From Pararhodobacter sp. (GTDB lineage: Bacteria > Pseudomonadota > Alphaproteobacteria > Rhodobacterales > Rhodobacteraceae), in NCBI RefSeq assembly GCF_034676545.1, contig NZ_JAUCBZ010000015.1:589001-653000 (forward strand): DNA of 64,000 bases. Direction: 5' to 3'. Position 1 is the first letter of the stretch. Each line of letters begins with the position of its first letter. Below are positions 53,349 to 62,397 of the stretch, piece after piece. The notes beneath the pieces were generated by a model, which was not told where the DNA came from, did no database searches, and saw nothing but the letters and a program-made list of their open reading frames with translations. Both the position numbers and the translations under genes were made by a program.

Positions 53349-54866
53349 TCAAAGAACCGTGCGGCGCTGCGGTTTTTGTGGTGACTCACGGCGCTCGGGT
53401 GTTTGCATATGCCCCAAAGCAACGCCCGAATGAGAGTGCTGCAACCGAGCCAGCCGTGCGGCGCGCGTTGTTGCGCCCAGCGCTTCGGCATAGCCCAGCA
53501 GCGAGCCGGCCATCAACCATGTGAACGGGATCAGCGTGGCATTGGGCAGCATATCGACCATATTCACCGCCAGAATCAAGGTCAGCGTCGAGACCGCAAC
53601 CGGGATCGGCGGCGCCTCGGGTTTGCGCGCGTGCCACCACAGCCCGAAGATCGGCAACGCCATCAGTCCGAACATGCCGATAAACCCAAGCCAGCCATAG
53701 TGCCCCAGGGTGATGACCCATTGTCCATCGACAATCGACTGCGATTCGCCAGTCGCCGGGTCATAGACCATGAACCGCCCCCAGCCGCCCCAACCAAACA
53801 GTGGCTTTTCCGAAACATGGTCCAGAATGCGGTCCTCGTTGGTGAACCGATAGTCCAGCGATTGCGCGCGCTCAGGGTTAAAGGACTCGATGTTTTCCAC
53901 CAGTTGCGTGGTTGGTATCAAGCCAGAGCCGCGCAGCATCGGATAGGTCAGCACCAGTGCGGCCATCACCGCCGCCATTGCCAGATGCATCCGCGGCTTC
54001 AGCAGCAAGACGACGGGCACGAAAACCAGCGTAAAGAACAGCGCGCCCATGGATTTACAGATCACCACCAGCCCGAACATGCCGCCAAGGATCAGCATCC
54101 GCTTGCCGCTTTCGTGGCGCGTGGCATCGCGCAGAAAGGCGGCGGCGGCCATCGCGCACATGAAGGCGAAAAACGCGACCCACAACCCGTGCGGCATGAA
54201 GACAAAAGGCCGGAACCCGCCGTTGCGCATTGCCTGGGCGAAGTCATGCTGAAAGAAGCCGTAAATGCGCGTATGCAATTGCGGGCTGAAGCGGACCTCC
54301 CACAGCATCGGCAGCGCATAGAGCGCGCCGGCAATGATCAGCGCAAACAGCACCTCGCGGATCGCCTCCTCCGAACGCAGCACGACCCGCGCCAGGAAAA
54401 ACGGCAGCATCAGGAACACCTGTTGCGCCAAGGCCGAGACGGAATCGTAAATGCGCAGGCCGGGCAGCCCCCATAATTCCAGCGCGTTGGGGTCTACCAG
54501 TGTCAGGGTGCCGAACCGGTCGATGCCAAACCGGATCGTTTCCAGATTGGTCAGGACCGTGATCGCCGGGCTGACGATGAACATCACCAGCAGCGCCTTG
54601 CCCAGCAGGCCCTTGGGAAACAGGTCCGGAAACTTTCCCCAGACGCCGAGGCAAATGGCGAAGGCGGTCAGGTTGGGAATCGTCTCTTTGTTCAGCGCAG
54701 GCACAATCGGCAAATCAATCGCGCTGATTTGCGGCAGGACCATATACGCGCCCAAGATTGACCAGATCAGCGCGCGCTCCAGCGGTAGCTTCTTGAACAG
54801 GATGGCAGCCACCAGCGGCCAGCTCAGCAACGCGAGCAGCGCAAAGATATTGCCAACCTGAATCAT
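53349..54866 (-). CDS. Wzy/O-antigen ligase-like membrane protein
   Basis: The 505-aa product has about twelve hydrophobic segments and the large periplasmic loop of O-antigen polymerase/ligase proteins (NEDRILDHVSEKPLFGWGGWGRFMVYDPATGESQSIVDGQWVITLGHYGWLGFIGMFG). FGWG-x-G within this loop resembles Wzy/WaaL family members. It should polymerise or transfer lipid-linked glycan in the periplasm. ATG 54866 (MIQVGNIFALLALLSWP) starts the first span; the longer frame is polar and unlikely. First gene of the operon, 90 bases ahead of the PKS. Confidence 0.85.
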   Translation of the reverse strand: MIQVGNIFALLALLSWPLVAAILFKKLPLERALIWSILGAYMVLPQISAIDLPIVPALNKETIPNLTAFAICLGVWGKFPDLFPKGLLGKALLVMFIVSPAITVLTNLETIRFGIDRFGTLTLVDPNALELWGLPGLRIYDSVSALAQQVFLMLPFFLARVVLRSEEAIREVLFALIIAGALYALPMLWEVRFSPQLHTRIYGFFQHDFAQAMRNGGFRPFVFMPHGLWVAFFAFMCAMAAAAFLRDATRHESGKRMLILGGMFGLVVICKSMGALFFTLVFVPVVLLLKPRMHLAMAAVMAALVLTYPMLRGSGLIPTTQLVENIESFNPERAQSLDYRFTNEDRILDHVSEKPLFGWGGWGRFMVYDPATGESQSIVDGQWVITLGHYGWLGFIGMFGLMALPIFGLWWHARKPEAPPIPVAVSTLTLILAVNMVDMLPNATLIPFTWLMAGSLLGYAEALGATTRAARLARLQHSHSGVALGHMQTPERRESPQKPQRRTVL

Positions 54867-55050
54867 GCCATTGCACCGAACGGGCGTGCGTTTCGTGCCG
54901 TCATTGCGTCCTTGCCCTTGCCTTGTGGTCGATGTCCCTCTGGCGGGGTATTTGTTCGACTTTGGCCCCACTAATAACGTATTTTTCAGATAGTGTCTGT
55001 ATCGACACAGCGATCATCGCGGGCAATTGCGTTCAGAGTATGAGGTTTTC
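54867..55050. promoter_or_regulatory. Divergent promoter region of the wzy-like and wecG-like genes
   Basis: This 184-base gap feeds two divergent genes. An AT-rich stretch (54970-54991) precedes a short inverted repeat GTGTC-TGTATC-GACAC (54993-55008), which could be an operator. No known regulator site is recognised. Confidence 0.4.
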
Positions 55051-55797
55051 ATGGAGTTTTCCTTTCCTCCCCATCAGATCACGGTGAACATGCCGAACGC
55101 AGCGGTGCTTTTGGCCGAGGTCCGCGCCCGCATGCGCGAGCGGCAGGGGTTTGCCTTGGCGACCATCAACCTCGATCACCTCGTGAAACTGGCGCGCGAC
55201 CCGTTCTTTCGCGACGTTTACGCCGCGCAGGATCTGGTGTGCGCCGATGGCAACCCGATCGTCTGGCTGTCAAAGCTGGCGAACAAGCCTGTATCCTTGG
55301 TGCCCGGTTCCGACATGGTGTTGCCACTGGCCCATCAGGCCGCGCGCAACGGTGTGCCGATTGCCTTGATGGGCTCGACGGATGACGCACTGGCCGCCGC
55401 CGCCGAGTCGCTCAAAGCGCAGGTTCAGGGGCTCGAGATTGCCGCCTGTATCGCGCCGCCAATGGGGTTTGACCCCAAAGGCCCTGATGCCGTGCGCATC
55501 CTCGAACACCTCTCGGATTCCGGCGCCGGGTTGACCTTCATCGCGCTGGGTGCCCCGAAACAAGAGATTTTCGCAGCCTTCGGGCGTGATCTGGTGCCGC
55601 ATATGGGCTTCGCCTCGATTGGTGCGGGGCTTGATTTTCTGGCGGGTCGGCAAACCCGCGCGCCCTATTGGGTGCGCAAGATCCAGATGGAATGGGCGTG
55701 GCGTATGCTGTCGAATCCGCGCCGCTTGGTCAAACGCTATGCCGAATGTGCGGCGATTCTGCCGGGTGAGGCGATGCGCGCGCTCAAACAACGTTGA
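55051..55797 (+). CDS. WecG/TagA/CpsF family glycosyltransferase
   Basis: The 248-aa product has the family's signature blocks: FALATINLDHLVKLARDPFFRDVYAAQDLVCADGNPIVWLS, PGSDMVLPL, FIALGAPKQEIFAAFGRDLVP, and GFASIGAGLDFLAGRQTRAPYWVRKIQMEWAWRMLSNPRRL. Family members add ManNAc(A), glucose or similar to an undecaprenyl-linked sugar in surface glycan synthesis. ATG 55051 has GAGG at 55042-55045. It converges with the GT2 gene downstream with a gap of 4 bases. Confidence 0.92.
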   Translation: MEFSFPPHQITVNMPNAAVLLAEVRARMRERQGFALATINLDHLVKLARDPFFRDVYAAQDLVCADGNPIVWLSKLANKPVSLVPGSDMVLPLAHQAARNGVPIALMGSTDDALAAAAESLKAQVQGLEIAACIAPPMGFDPKGPDAVRILEHLSDSGAGLTFIALGAPKQEIFAAFGRDLVPHMGFASIGAGLDFLAGRQTRAPYWVRKIQMEWAWRMLSNPRRLVKRYAECAAILPGEAMRALKQR

Positions 55798-55801
55798 TCG
55801 G

Positions 55802-56767
55802 CTATTTATACTCGATCAACCGTTTTTCGCCCTTGCCCAACTGCCTTGAATAGAACCGGATCGCGCCCACGGCCTCGGGGAATTTCCCCAAGGTGTTGAA
55901 CAGCGCCGCCTGCCAGCCCATGCGGCCGCTCAGACGCATCACCTGCACCGGATAAAGCAGCATCAGGGCCAGCGCCGCCGGGTGAAATAGTGACCCCACC
56001 AGCGCGACAATCGGAATCCCCAGACCCCAGATCCAGATGCGCTGCACCTCGCGGTCCCAATGCGGGTCTTGCGGCGTGGAAAATCGCGCCGCCCCCTCGG
56101 CAAAGGCATGGCCCGCGCGTTCGGTGCGTTTCCACCATTGGCCGAACCGGGTGATCTCGGCGTCGTGCCAGGTCATTTCGGCATCAATACGCCAGATCGT
56201 CCAGCCCCGCGCCCGCAACCGCAAGCACAGCTCCGGCTCTTCGCCGGCAATCAGATCCTCGCGGAATCCCCTGACCGCGGCAATCGCTTGATAGCGCATC
56301 AAGGCATCCCCGCCGCAGGATTTGGCCGCGCCCAGTGGCGTATTCCATTCGGCGTCAATCAAGGTGTTATAGACACTGGCTTCGGGGTGGCGCTCACGCC
56401 GCCGCCCGCAGACCACCGCGGCGCGCAGATTGTCATGCAGGAACTGCGTCGCGCGCGCCATCCACCCATCCCGCAGGGTGCAATCGCCGTCGATGAACTG
56501 CACATAGGTCGGCGGGTCCCGCGACAGCGCCGCCAGACCCGCGTTGCGCGCCCGCGCGGCGGTGAACGGCACCGACAGATCCAGCGAAACAACCGTCGCC
56601 CCCGCTGCGCGCGCCGCCTCGACGCTGCCGTCGCTCGACCCTGAATCGACATAGATCACGCGCCGCACCGCACCGTTGAGCGACTCGAGACAGGCGATCA
56701 GGCGCGCGCCTTCGTTCCTGCCGATCGCCACGGCGTCGATTGTCGGTGCTGGTGCCGCTTTTTTCAT
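55802..56767 (-). CDS. Membrane-associated family 2 glycosyltransferase
   Basis: The 321-aa product begins with a GT-A domain (VAIGRNEGARLIACLESL, VIYVDSGSSDGSVEAAR, VQFIDGDCTLRDGWM, LIAGEEPELCLRLRARGW) and ends with hydrophobic segments (IWIWGLGIPIVALVGSLFHPAALALMLLYPVQVMRL). It likely adds a sugar or builds a chain at the inner membrane. ATG 56767 is the first start that keeps the GT-A fold; the frame to 57058 is antisense to the thiolase gene. Confidence 0.87.
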   Translation of the reverse strand: MKKAAPAPTIDAVAIGRNEGARLIACLESLNGAVRRVIYVDSGSSDGSVEAARAAGATVVSLDLSVPFTAARARNAGLAALSRDPPTYVQFIDGDCTLRDGWMARATQFLHDNLRAAVVCGRRRERHPEASVYNTLIDAEWNTPLGAAKSCGGDALMRYQAIAAVRGFREDLIAGEEPELCLRLRARGWTIWRIDAEMTWHDAEITRFGQWWKRTERAGHAFAEGAARFSTPQDPHWDREVQRIWIWGLGIPIVALVGSLFHPAALALMLLYPVQVMRLSGRMGWQAALFNTLGKFPEAVGAIRFYSRQLGKGEKRLIEYK

Positions 56768-56897
56768 ATGAACCCCGTCGGCACAGAAATAGAGCAGAGC
56801 GCCCTTTCGTGTCCAGCACCCACAGAAATCGCACGGCCCCTCTGGGCAAGCGCTGCGCAATGTGTTGCATTCCTGCCAAGCCACAGGAGGAATCCCC

Positions 56898-58067
56898 ATG
56901 CCCAGCGCGCAAATCGTCGGTTGGAGCCACTCGAAATTCGGCAAATCCGAGCACTCCGACACCGAACACCTGATCGCCGAAATCCTCGCCCCGGCGCTGG
57001 AGCACGCGGGCGTCAGTGCCGAGGACGTCGACGGCATCTTTGTCGGCGTGTTCAACAACGGCTTCTCGCGGCAGGACTTTCAAGCAGCCCTCGTCGCGCT
57101 TGCCGATGAACGCCTGCGCCACACCCCGGCGATCCGCTTCGAGAATGCCTGCGCCACCGGGTCTGCGGCCTTGTACGGCGCGATGGATTTCATCGAATCC
57201 GGGCGCGGCAAGATTGCGCTTGTCGTCGGCGCGGAAAAGATGACCGCGACACCCACGGCGCAGGTTGGCGATATCCTGCTGGGTGCCTCCTATGTCGCCG
57301 AGGAAGCCGATGTGCCCGCCGGTTTCGCCGGTCTGTTCGGCCAGATCGCCGGCGGCTACTTTCAGAAATACGGCGACCAGTCCGACGCGCTGGCGATGAT
57401 TGCCGCCAAGAACCACGCCAACGGCATGAACAACCCCTACGCCCATATGCGCAAGGATTTCGGCTTCGACTTCTGCAACACTCCGTCCGAGAAGAACCCC
57501 CATGTCGCTGGCCCCCTGCGTCGCACCGATTGCTCGTTGGTCTCCGATGGCGCGGCAATTCTGATCCTCGCCGATGCCGAAACCGCCGCGACGCTGAACC
57601 GCGCGATTGCCTTCCGCGCCCGCGTGCAGAGGAACGACTTTCTGCCTCTCTCGCGCCGCGATGTGCTCAATTTCACCGGCGCACGCATGGCTTGGGCCGG
57701 GGCGCTGAAAAACGCAGGGCTGACGCTGGATGATCTCAGCTTTGTCGAAACGCATGACTGCTTCACCGTCGCCGAGATGCTGGAATACGAGGCGATGGGG
57801 CTGGCCGAAAAGGGTCAGGGCCACCGCGTGATCCGCGACGGCGTGACCACGATGCAAGGCAAGCTGCCGGTAAACCCCTCGGGCGGGCTGAAATCCAAGG
57901 GCCACCCGATTGGCGCAACCGGCGTCTCGCAACACGTCATGGCCGCCATGCAGATCGCCGGCGAGGCGGGCGACATGCAGGTCAAAGATGCGCGCCTTGG
58001 CGGCGTGTTCAACATGGGCGGGGCGGCTGTCGCCAATTATTGCTCGATCCTGGAGCGCGTAAAATGA
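56898..58067 (+). CDS. Thiolase-family protein, acetyl-CoA acetyltransferase/SCP-x type
   Basis: The 389-aa product has the thiolase nucleophile Cys85 in RFENACATGSAALYGA and the C-terminal SGGLKSKGHPIGATGVSQ with its catalytic His. THDCFTVAEMLEYEAMGL is typical of the SCP-x/lipid-transfer branch, which often lacks the second catalytic Cys; here the late motif reads GGVFNMGGAAVANYC. GGAGG precedes ATG 56898. First gene of a three-gene operon coupled by ATGA. Confidence 0.88.
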   Translation: MPSAQIVGWSHSKFGKSEHSDTEHLIAEILAPALEHAGVSAEDVDGIFVGVFNNGFSRQDFQAALVALADERLRHTPAIRFENACATGSAALYGAMDFIESGRGKIALVVGAEKMTATPTAQVGDILLGASYVAEEADVPAGFAGLFGQIAGGYFQKYGDQSDALAMIAAKNHANGMNNPYAHMRKDFGFDFCNTPSEKNPHVAGPLRRTDCSLVSDGAAILILADAETAATLNRAIAFRARVQRNDFLPLSRRDVLNFTGARMAWAGALKNAGLTLDDLSFVETHDCFTVAEMLEYEAMGLAEKGQGHRVIRDGVTTMQGKLPVNPSGGLKSKGHPIGATGVSQHVMAAMQIAGEAGDMQVKDARLGGVFNMGGAAVANYCSILERVK

Positions 58068-59665
58068 GAGTGGACCTGTCGCAGGGGCTCACCCCCGTCT
58101 CGACCCGGGTGATGAACCTTTCGCATTTCCTGACCGACATCGCCCGCCGCCACCCTGACGCCCCCGGTTTCATCTGGGGCGACCAGCACTGGACCTGGGC
58201 GCAGATGGAGGCCCGCGCCGCCGCCTTTGCCGAGGTGTTGCTGGACAAATACCACGTCGAAAAAGGCGACCGCATCCTCGTGCAATCAGCCAACAACAAC
58301 CAGATGTTCGAGGCCATGTTCGGCTGCTGGCGCGCGGGATGCGTCTGGGTCCCCGCCAACTTCCGCCAGACGCCCGAGGAGGTGGCCTTCCTCGCGAAAT
58401 CCAGTCAGGCAACCGGGCTGCTGGTCGGCGCGGAATTCCCCGACCACGCCGCAGCCTGCGCCAAATACCTCGAGTTCACCATCTCGATCGGCAAAAGCGA
58501 GTTCGCGCCGGATTATGACAAGCTGGTTGGCGAGTATCTCGGCGACCGTCGCCCCGCCGCCGATGTCGAGCGCGACGATCCCTGCTGGTTCTTCTTCACC
58601 TCCGGCACCACCGGCCGCCCCAAGGCCGCCGTTCTGACCCACGGCCAGATGGGCTTTGTCGTCACCAACCACCTGTGCGACCTGATGCCCGGCACCGGCC
58701 CCGATTGGGGCAGCAACGACGCCTCGCTGGTCGTCGCCCCTCTCAGCCACGGCGCGGGCATCCACCAACTGACTCAAGTCGCGCATGGTGTGCCCTCGAT
58801 CTTGCCGGCCAGCCCCGGCTTCGACCCGGCCGAGGTCTGGTCGCTGGTCGAAAAACATCGCGTCACCAACATGTTCACCGTGCCCACCATCGTCAAACTG
58901 CTGACCGAGCACCCTGCGGTGGACCAGCACGACCACTCCAGTCTGCGCTATGTCATCTACGCCGGCGCGCCGATGTACCGCGCCGATCAGATCACCGCGC
59001 TGGACAAACTCGGGCCAAAGCTGGTGCAATATTTCGGGCTGGGCGAGGTGACCGGCAACATCACCATCCTGCCGCCCACGCATCACACGACCGGCGATGA
59101 CATGCGGCTGGGCACCTGCGGCTTTGCCCGCACCGGCATGCATGTGCAGATCCAGAGCCCTGAGGGTATCGAATGCGCCCCCTTGGAAACCGGCGAAATC
59201 TGCGTCACCGGCCCCGCGGTGTTCGCGGGCTATTTCAACAATGCCGATGCCAATGAAAAATCGTTCCGCAACGGCTGGTTCCGCACCGGCGACCTTGGCC
59301 ACATGGATGAAAACGGCTTCGTCTACCTGACCGGCCGCGCCTCGGACATGTATATCTCCGGCGGCTCCAACATCTACCCGCGTGAGATTGAGGAGAAAAT
59401 CCTTCTGCACCCGGCGATTTCCGAGGTTGCCGTGCTGGGTGTGCCCAACCGCAAATGGGGCGAGGTCGGCGTGGCGGTCTGCGTTGCCAACACCCCAATC
59501 GAGGCCGCCGATCTGCTGGCGTGGCTGGCCGACAAAGTGGCGCGCTACAAACTGCCCCGGCATGTGATTTTCTGGGAGGACATGCCGAAATCGGCTTACG
59601 GCAAGATCACCAAGAACCTGATCCGTGCGGAACTGGCGGCGCGCGATCAATTACCGCCCGAATGA
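58064..59665 (+). CDS. Acyl-CoA synthetase, AMP-binding
   Basis: The 533-aa product has the ANL-family motifs WFFFTSGTTGRPKAAVLTHGQ, VQYFGLGEVTGNITIL, GWFRTGDLGHMDENGFVYLTGRASDMYISGGSNIYPREIEE and the C-terminal catalytic Lys in PKSAYGKITKNLI. It forms an acyl-CoA from an unknown carboxylic acid. Coupled on both sides by ATGA to the thiolase and the PCC-domain gene, so the three probably handle the same acyl group. Confidence 0.9.
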   Translation: MRVDLSQGLTPVSTRVMNLSHFLTDIARRHPDAPGFIWGDQHWTWAQMEARAAAFAEVLLDKYHVEKGDRILVQSANNNQMFEAMFGCWRAGCVWVPANFRQTPEEVAFLAKSSQATGLLVGAEFPDHAAACAKYLEFTISIGKSEFAPDYDKLVGEYLGDRRPAADVERDDPCWFFFTSGTTGRPKAAVLTHGQMGFVVTNHLCDLMPGTGPDWGSNDASLVVAPLSHGAGIHQLTQVAHGVPSILPASPGFDPAEVWSLVEKHRVTNMFTVPTIVKLLTEHPAVDQHDHSSLRYVIYAGAPMYRADQITALDKLGPKLVQYFGLGEVTGNITILPPTHHTTGDDMRLGTCGFARTGMHVQIQSPEGIECAPLETGEICVTGPAVFAGYFNNADANEKSFRNGWFRTGDLGHMDENGFVYLTGRASDMYISGGSNIYPREIEEKILLHPAISEVAVLGVPNRKWGEVGVAVCVANTPIEAADLLAWLADKVARYKLPRHVIFWEDMPKSAYGKITKNLIRAELAARDQLPPE

Positions 59666-60486
59666 TCACGCCCATCACCCACCCCGGCCCTGCGCCCAGC
59701 AAGCGCTGGGCCGTAGCGACCTGTGCAGCAATGCCCATCGACATCATCCTGCCGGTCGCGGAAACCCTCGCGCAATCGGTGGCGCTGGGCTTGGCGGGCT
59801 TTGACGGTGGCTGGCTGGTGATCGAAAATGCAGACCTCGCCAACCTCGATTTCGTGATCCCCGGCGAGGATACAACCGGCACGCACGCCGCGTGGTATGC
59901 CGGGCCGTATCGGATGGGGGCAGGGCGCATCGACCACCTCGGGCTGCATGCTGGCCGCAAGGACGGCGCAGCATGGCTGCACGGCCACGGCACCTTCTCC
60001 GCCCGCGATTGGCTAGGGCCAGCCATGGGCCATATCCTGCCGCTGGAAAGCCGCCTGTCGAAACCGATCCGCGCAAAAGGCTGGGGGCTAAAAGGCGCAA
60101 GGCTCGATGTCGCTCATGACCCAGAAACCAACTTCCCGCTGTTCCAGCCGGTCACCACCGGCACCAAAACCGGCGCCGCCCTGATAACCCTGCGCCCCAA
60201 TCAAGACATGACCACAGCCATCGCCACCGCCGCGTCCGAGGCAGGCATTCGCAACGGCCGTCTCTATGGCCTCGGCTCCCTCACCTGTCCGCAGCTTCAA
60301 GGCCAGCCGCAAATCGACAGCCACGCCACTGAAATCCTGCTGACCGAGGGTCGCTTGACCAAGGGCACGGCCGAGATCGAGGTTGAAATCGTCACGCTCA
60401 ACGGAACCCTGCACAAAGGCTGGCTGGAACCGGGTGCCAACGGCGTCTGCGTCACGGCGGAACTGCTGGTTATCGCGGACCTCTAG
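59662..60486 (+). CDS. PCC-domain (DUF296-like) protein
   Basis: The 274-aa product seems to hold two similar halves. The second contains NGRLYGLGSLTCPQLQGQPQIDSHATEILLTEG and EIEVEIVTLNGTLHKGWLEPGANGVCVTAELLVI, resembling the plants-and-prokaryotes-conserved (PCC/DUF296) fold. Enzymatic function is not known to me. ATG 59662 overlaps the ligase stop. Last gene of the operon. Confidence 0.6.
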   Translation: MITPITHPGPAPSKRWAVATCAAMPIDIILPVAETLAQSVALGLAGFDGGWLVIENADLANLDFVIPGEDTTGTHAAWYAGPYRMGAGRIDHLGLHAGRKDGAAWLHGHGTFSARDWLGPAMGHILPLESRLSKPIRAKGWGLKGARLDVAHDPETNFPLFQPVTTGTKTGAALITLRPNQDMTTAIATAASEAGIRNGRLYGLGSLTCPQLQGQPQIDSHATEILLTEGRLTKGTAEIEVEIVTLNGTLHKGWLEPGANGVCVTAELLVIADL

Positions 60487-60490
60487 ACAT

Positions 60491-60509
60491 CATCTTGCCA
60501 AAAATACTC
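60491..60509 (-). repeat. Gene-end motif GAGTATTTTTGGCAAGATG, copy 2
   Basis: On the minus strand the idi stop TGA runs straight into GAGTATTTTTGGCAAGATG, the same motif as at 18490. Both copies lie at gene 3' ends. It also lies just after the PCC-domain gene. Confidence 0.5.
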
Positions 60510-61029
60510 AAAAACCGGGCAACACCTGATCCGCGTGCTCGCGCAGATAAATTTGTAACCACGGTGTAAACTCACCAGGGCGCTCGGCCAGAGCGATCTG
60601 CAAGGTCGCGGCGTCGATCCAGGCCGTGTCCATCACCTCGTCGGGGTTTGGCGTCACCTCGGGCGGTATCGCGCACTCGGCAAGAAACAGATCCACCACC
60701 TCATGTTCGATCATGCCGCCGCCGACCTCGGCGCGATATTCCACTTGCCCGCGCGGCTGCAATTTCACGCCCGAGATGCCCAATTCCTCGGACAGCCGCC
60801 GCCGCGCACAGGCTTCGGGGTTTTCGCCCCACAAAGGGTGCGTGCAACAGGTATTCGCCCAGAGGCCGGGTGTGTGATATTTGCCCAAGGCACGACGTTG
60901 AATCAACAGCCGTCCACCGGCCACGACAAAGATGGAAACCGCCGGATGCCGCAGCCCTTGCTGATGCACCTCCAGCTTGTCCATCGGCTGCAAGTGGCCA
61001 TCGACCCATGCGGGAATATCTTGTTGCAT
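60508..61029 (-). CDS. idi: Isopentenyl-diphosphate delta-isomerase, type 1
   Basis: The 173-aa Nudix-fold enzyme interconverts IPP and DMAPP. Catalytic Cys is in LWANTCCTHPLWGE, metal-binding residues in ARRRLSEELGI, and the second catalytic Glu in HEVVDLFLAE. Type 1 enzymes support carotenoid, bacteriochlorophyll, quinone and undecaprenyl supply. It stands alone with a divergent-free upstream gap; its neighbour on the same strand is the Wzz-like gene 54 bases upstream. Confidence 0.94.
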   Translation of the reverse strand: MQQDIPAWVDGHLQPMDKLEVHQQGLRHPAVSIFVVAGGRLLIQRRALGKYHTPGLWANTCCTHPLWGENPEACARRRLSEELGISGVKLQPRGQVEYRAEVGGGMIEHEVVDLFLAECAIPPEVTPNPDEVMDTAWIDAATLQIALAERPGEFTPWLQIYLREHADQVLPGF

Positions 61030-61083
61030 AACGCGCTGCCCTCTCCCCGCTTCTATGCCGCAAGACGCGACCGGGTGAAAGGG

Positions 61084-62385
61084 TTAGAAAATGCCGAGCA
61101 GTTTCGCGACGGTTGCAATGCCGGCTATCAGAACAACCAGACCTGCCGCCCAGATCATCTTGCGGCGACGGCGCTCAACGGCGGGCATCGCGTAGGGGAT
61201 GCTCATCACCGGGCGCAATTGCAGATCGCGTTCGACACGCTGCGCGGTACGCATCACCGGTTTCAGCCATTCCATCGCATAAGCAAGCATGAGACCCAAC
61301 ATCAACCCGCCGATCACCCCCATCAGCGCCACTTTCTTGCGGCTGCGCGAGATGGGATAGTCGGGCACCAAGGCGCGCTCCAGCAGTTCAAAGCGTTCGG
61401 CCTGTTGGTCCACCTCGATACGCGCGCCCAGTTCCGCCTCGCGACGACGATCCGCGGCCGAGGTCAGTTGCGCCTGAAATTGCTCCATTCGCCGGTTCAT
61501 CGCGATAAGCTGTTGTTCCACGACGGGTGCGGCCTCCAGCACGGCTTGGATCTCTGCCATCCGGGTTGAAAGGACGTCGGATTGATGGGTGAGCTGGGCG
61601 ATTTCATCCGTCAGCTGCGCGACGCGCCGCTGGGTAACCGCGCGCGTTGACCCGGTGTCCTGCCCGGCCAATTCATTGCGCCGAATAGAAACCTCCTGCT
61701 CCAGAGCCAGCAGGCTGTCGGCCATTCGGCCTTGCTCGGCGCGGCGAATGGCGATGGCGGCGGGCAAATATCCTTCGTTTTCGCTGCTATACGTCGCGAT
61801 CTCGATCTCGAGTGCGGCAATCTCGGTTTCCAGCCGCTCTTCGGCGGCGCGGAAGAAATCAACCGTCTGCTGTGCTTCGTTCTGTCGGTCGCTTTCGCTT
61901 TCCCGGATCAGAGAATCCGCCAGAAAGTTGGCGATGGCGGCGGCTTTGACCGGGTCGCTGTTGGAGGCCGAGACGATCAACGCCGACAACGAGCCATCGC
62001 GGGTAAAGCCCTGCTGCGCGGCGGCAATGGCAGAAATGCTCATCGATTCGCGCATCAGGCCGACTTGCTCGACCGTGCTCAGCGGGACGCCCTCGAACAG
62101 ATCAAACCGGTCGGCCAGATCCAGCAGCGCCTCACGCGACATCAGCCGTTGTTCGATGATCTGCGCGCGCCGGGTCACATCGGGGGTTGTCGCGGACCCG
62201 CCTTCGTCGCCGACAGCAATCACCGGGTTGATCACCTGGATGACGGCGCTTGCGGAATAAACGCGCTCGGTCTGCATGGCCATGATCAGGCCCGCCACGA
62301 CCCCCATTGCCGTGATCAGCGCAATCACTTGCCACCGTCGGCCCAGCCAGCTGAGCAACTCGTGCAGGTTTTGTATCGGTCCCAT
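61084..62385 (-). CDS. Wzz/GumC-type chain-length and export protein
   Basis: The 433-aa product starts with a membrane span (VIALITAMGVVAGLIMAM), has a periplasmic region rich in coiled coil (FFRAAEERLETEIAALEIEIATYSSEN, SLLALEQEVSIRRNELA, LTDEIAQLTHQSDVL) and ends with two spans (KKVALMGVIGGLMLGLMLAYAMEWL and MIWAAGLVVLIAGIATVAKLLGIF). It sets polysaccharide chain length or links polymerase to export. No fused kinase; the ATPase is the next gene upstream, 12 bases away. Confidence 0.9.
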   Translation of the reverse strand: MGPIQNLHELLSWLGRRWQVIALITAMGVVAGLIMAMQTERVYSASAVIQVINPVIAVGDEGGSATTPDVTRRAQIIEQRLMSREALLDLADRFDLFEGVPLSTVEQVGLMRESMSISAIAAAQQGFTRDGSLSALIVSASNSDPVKAAAIANFLADSLIRESESDRQNEAQQTVDFFRAAEERLETEIAALEIEIATYSSENEGYLPAAIAIRRAEQGRMADSLLALEQEVSIRRNELAGQDTGSTRAVTQRRVAQLTDEIAQLTHQSDVLSTRMAEIQAVLEAAPVVEQQLIAMNRRMEQFQAQLTSAADRRREAELGARIEVDQQAERFELLERALVPDYPISRSRKKVALMGVIGGLMLGLMLAYAMEWLKPVMRTAQRVERDLQLRPVMSIPYAMPAVERRRRKMIWAAGLVVLIAGIATVAKLLGIF

Positions 62386-62397
62386 CCGCGCGCCCCC

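Noticed and set aside
56433..57935. 500-codon minus-strand frame opposite the thiolase
   Set aside because: Antisense shadow; the real GT2 gene in this area is at 55802-56767.
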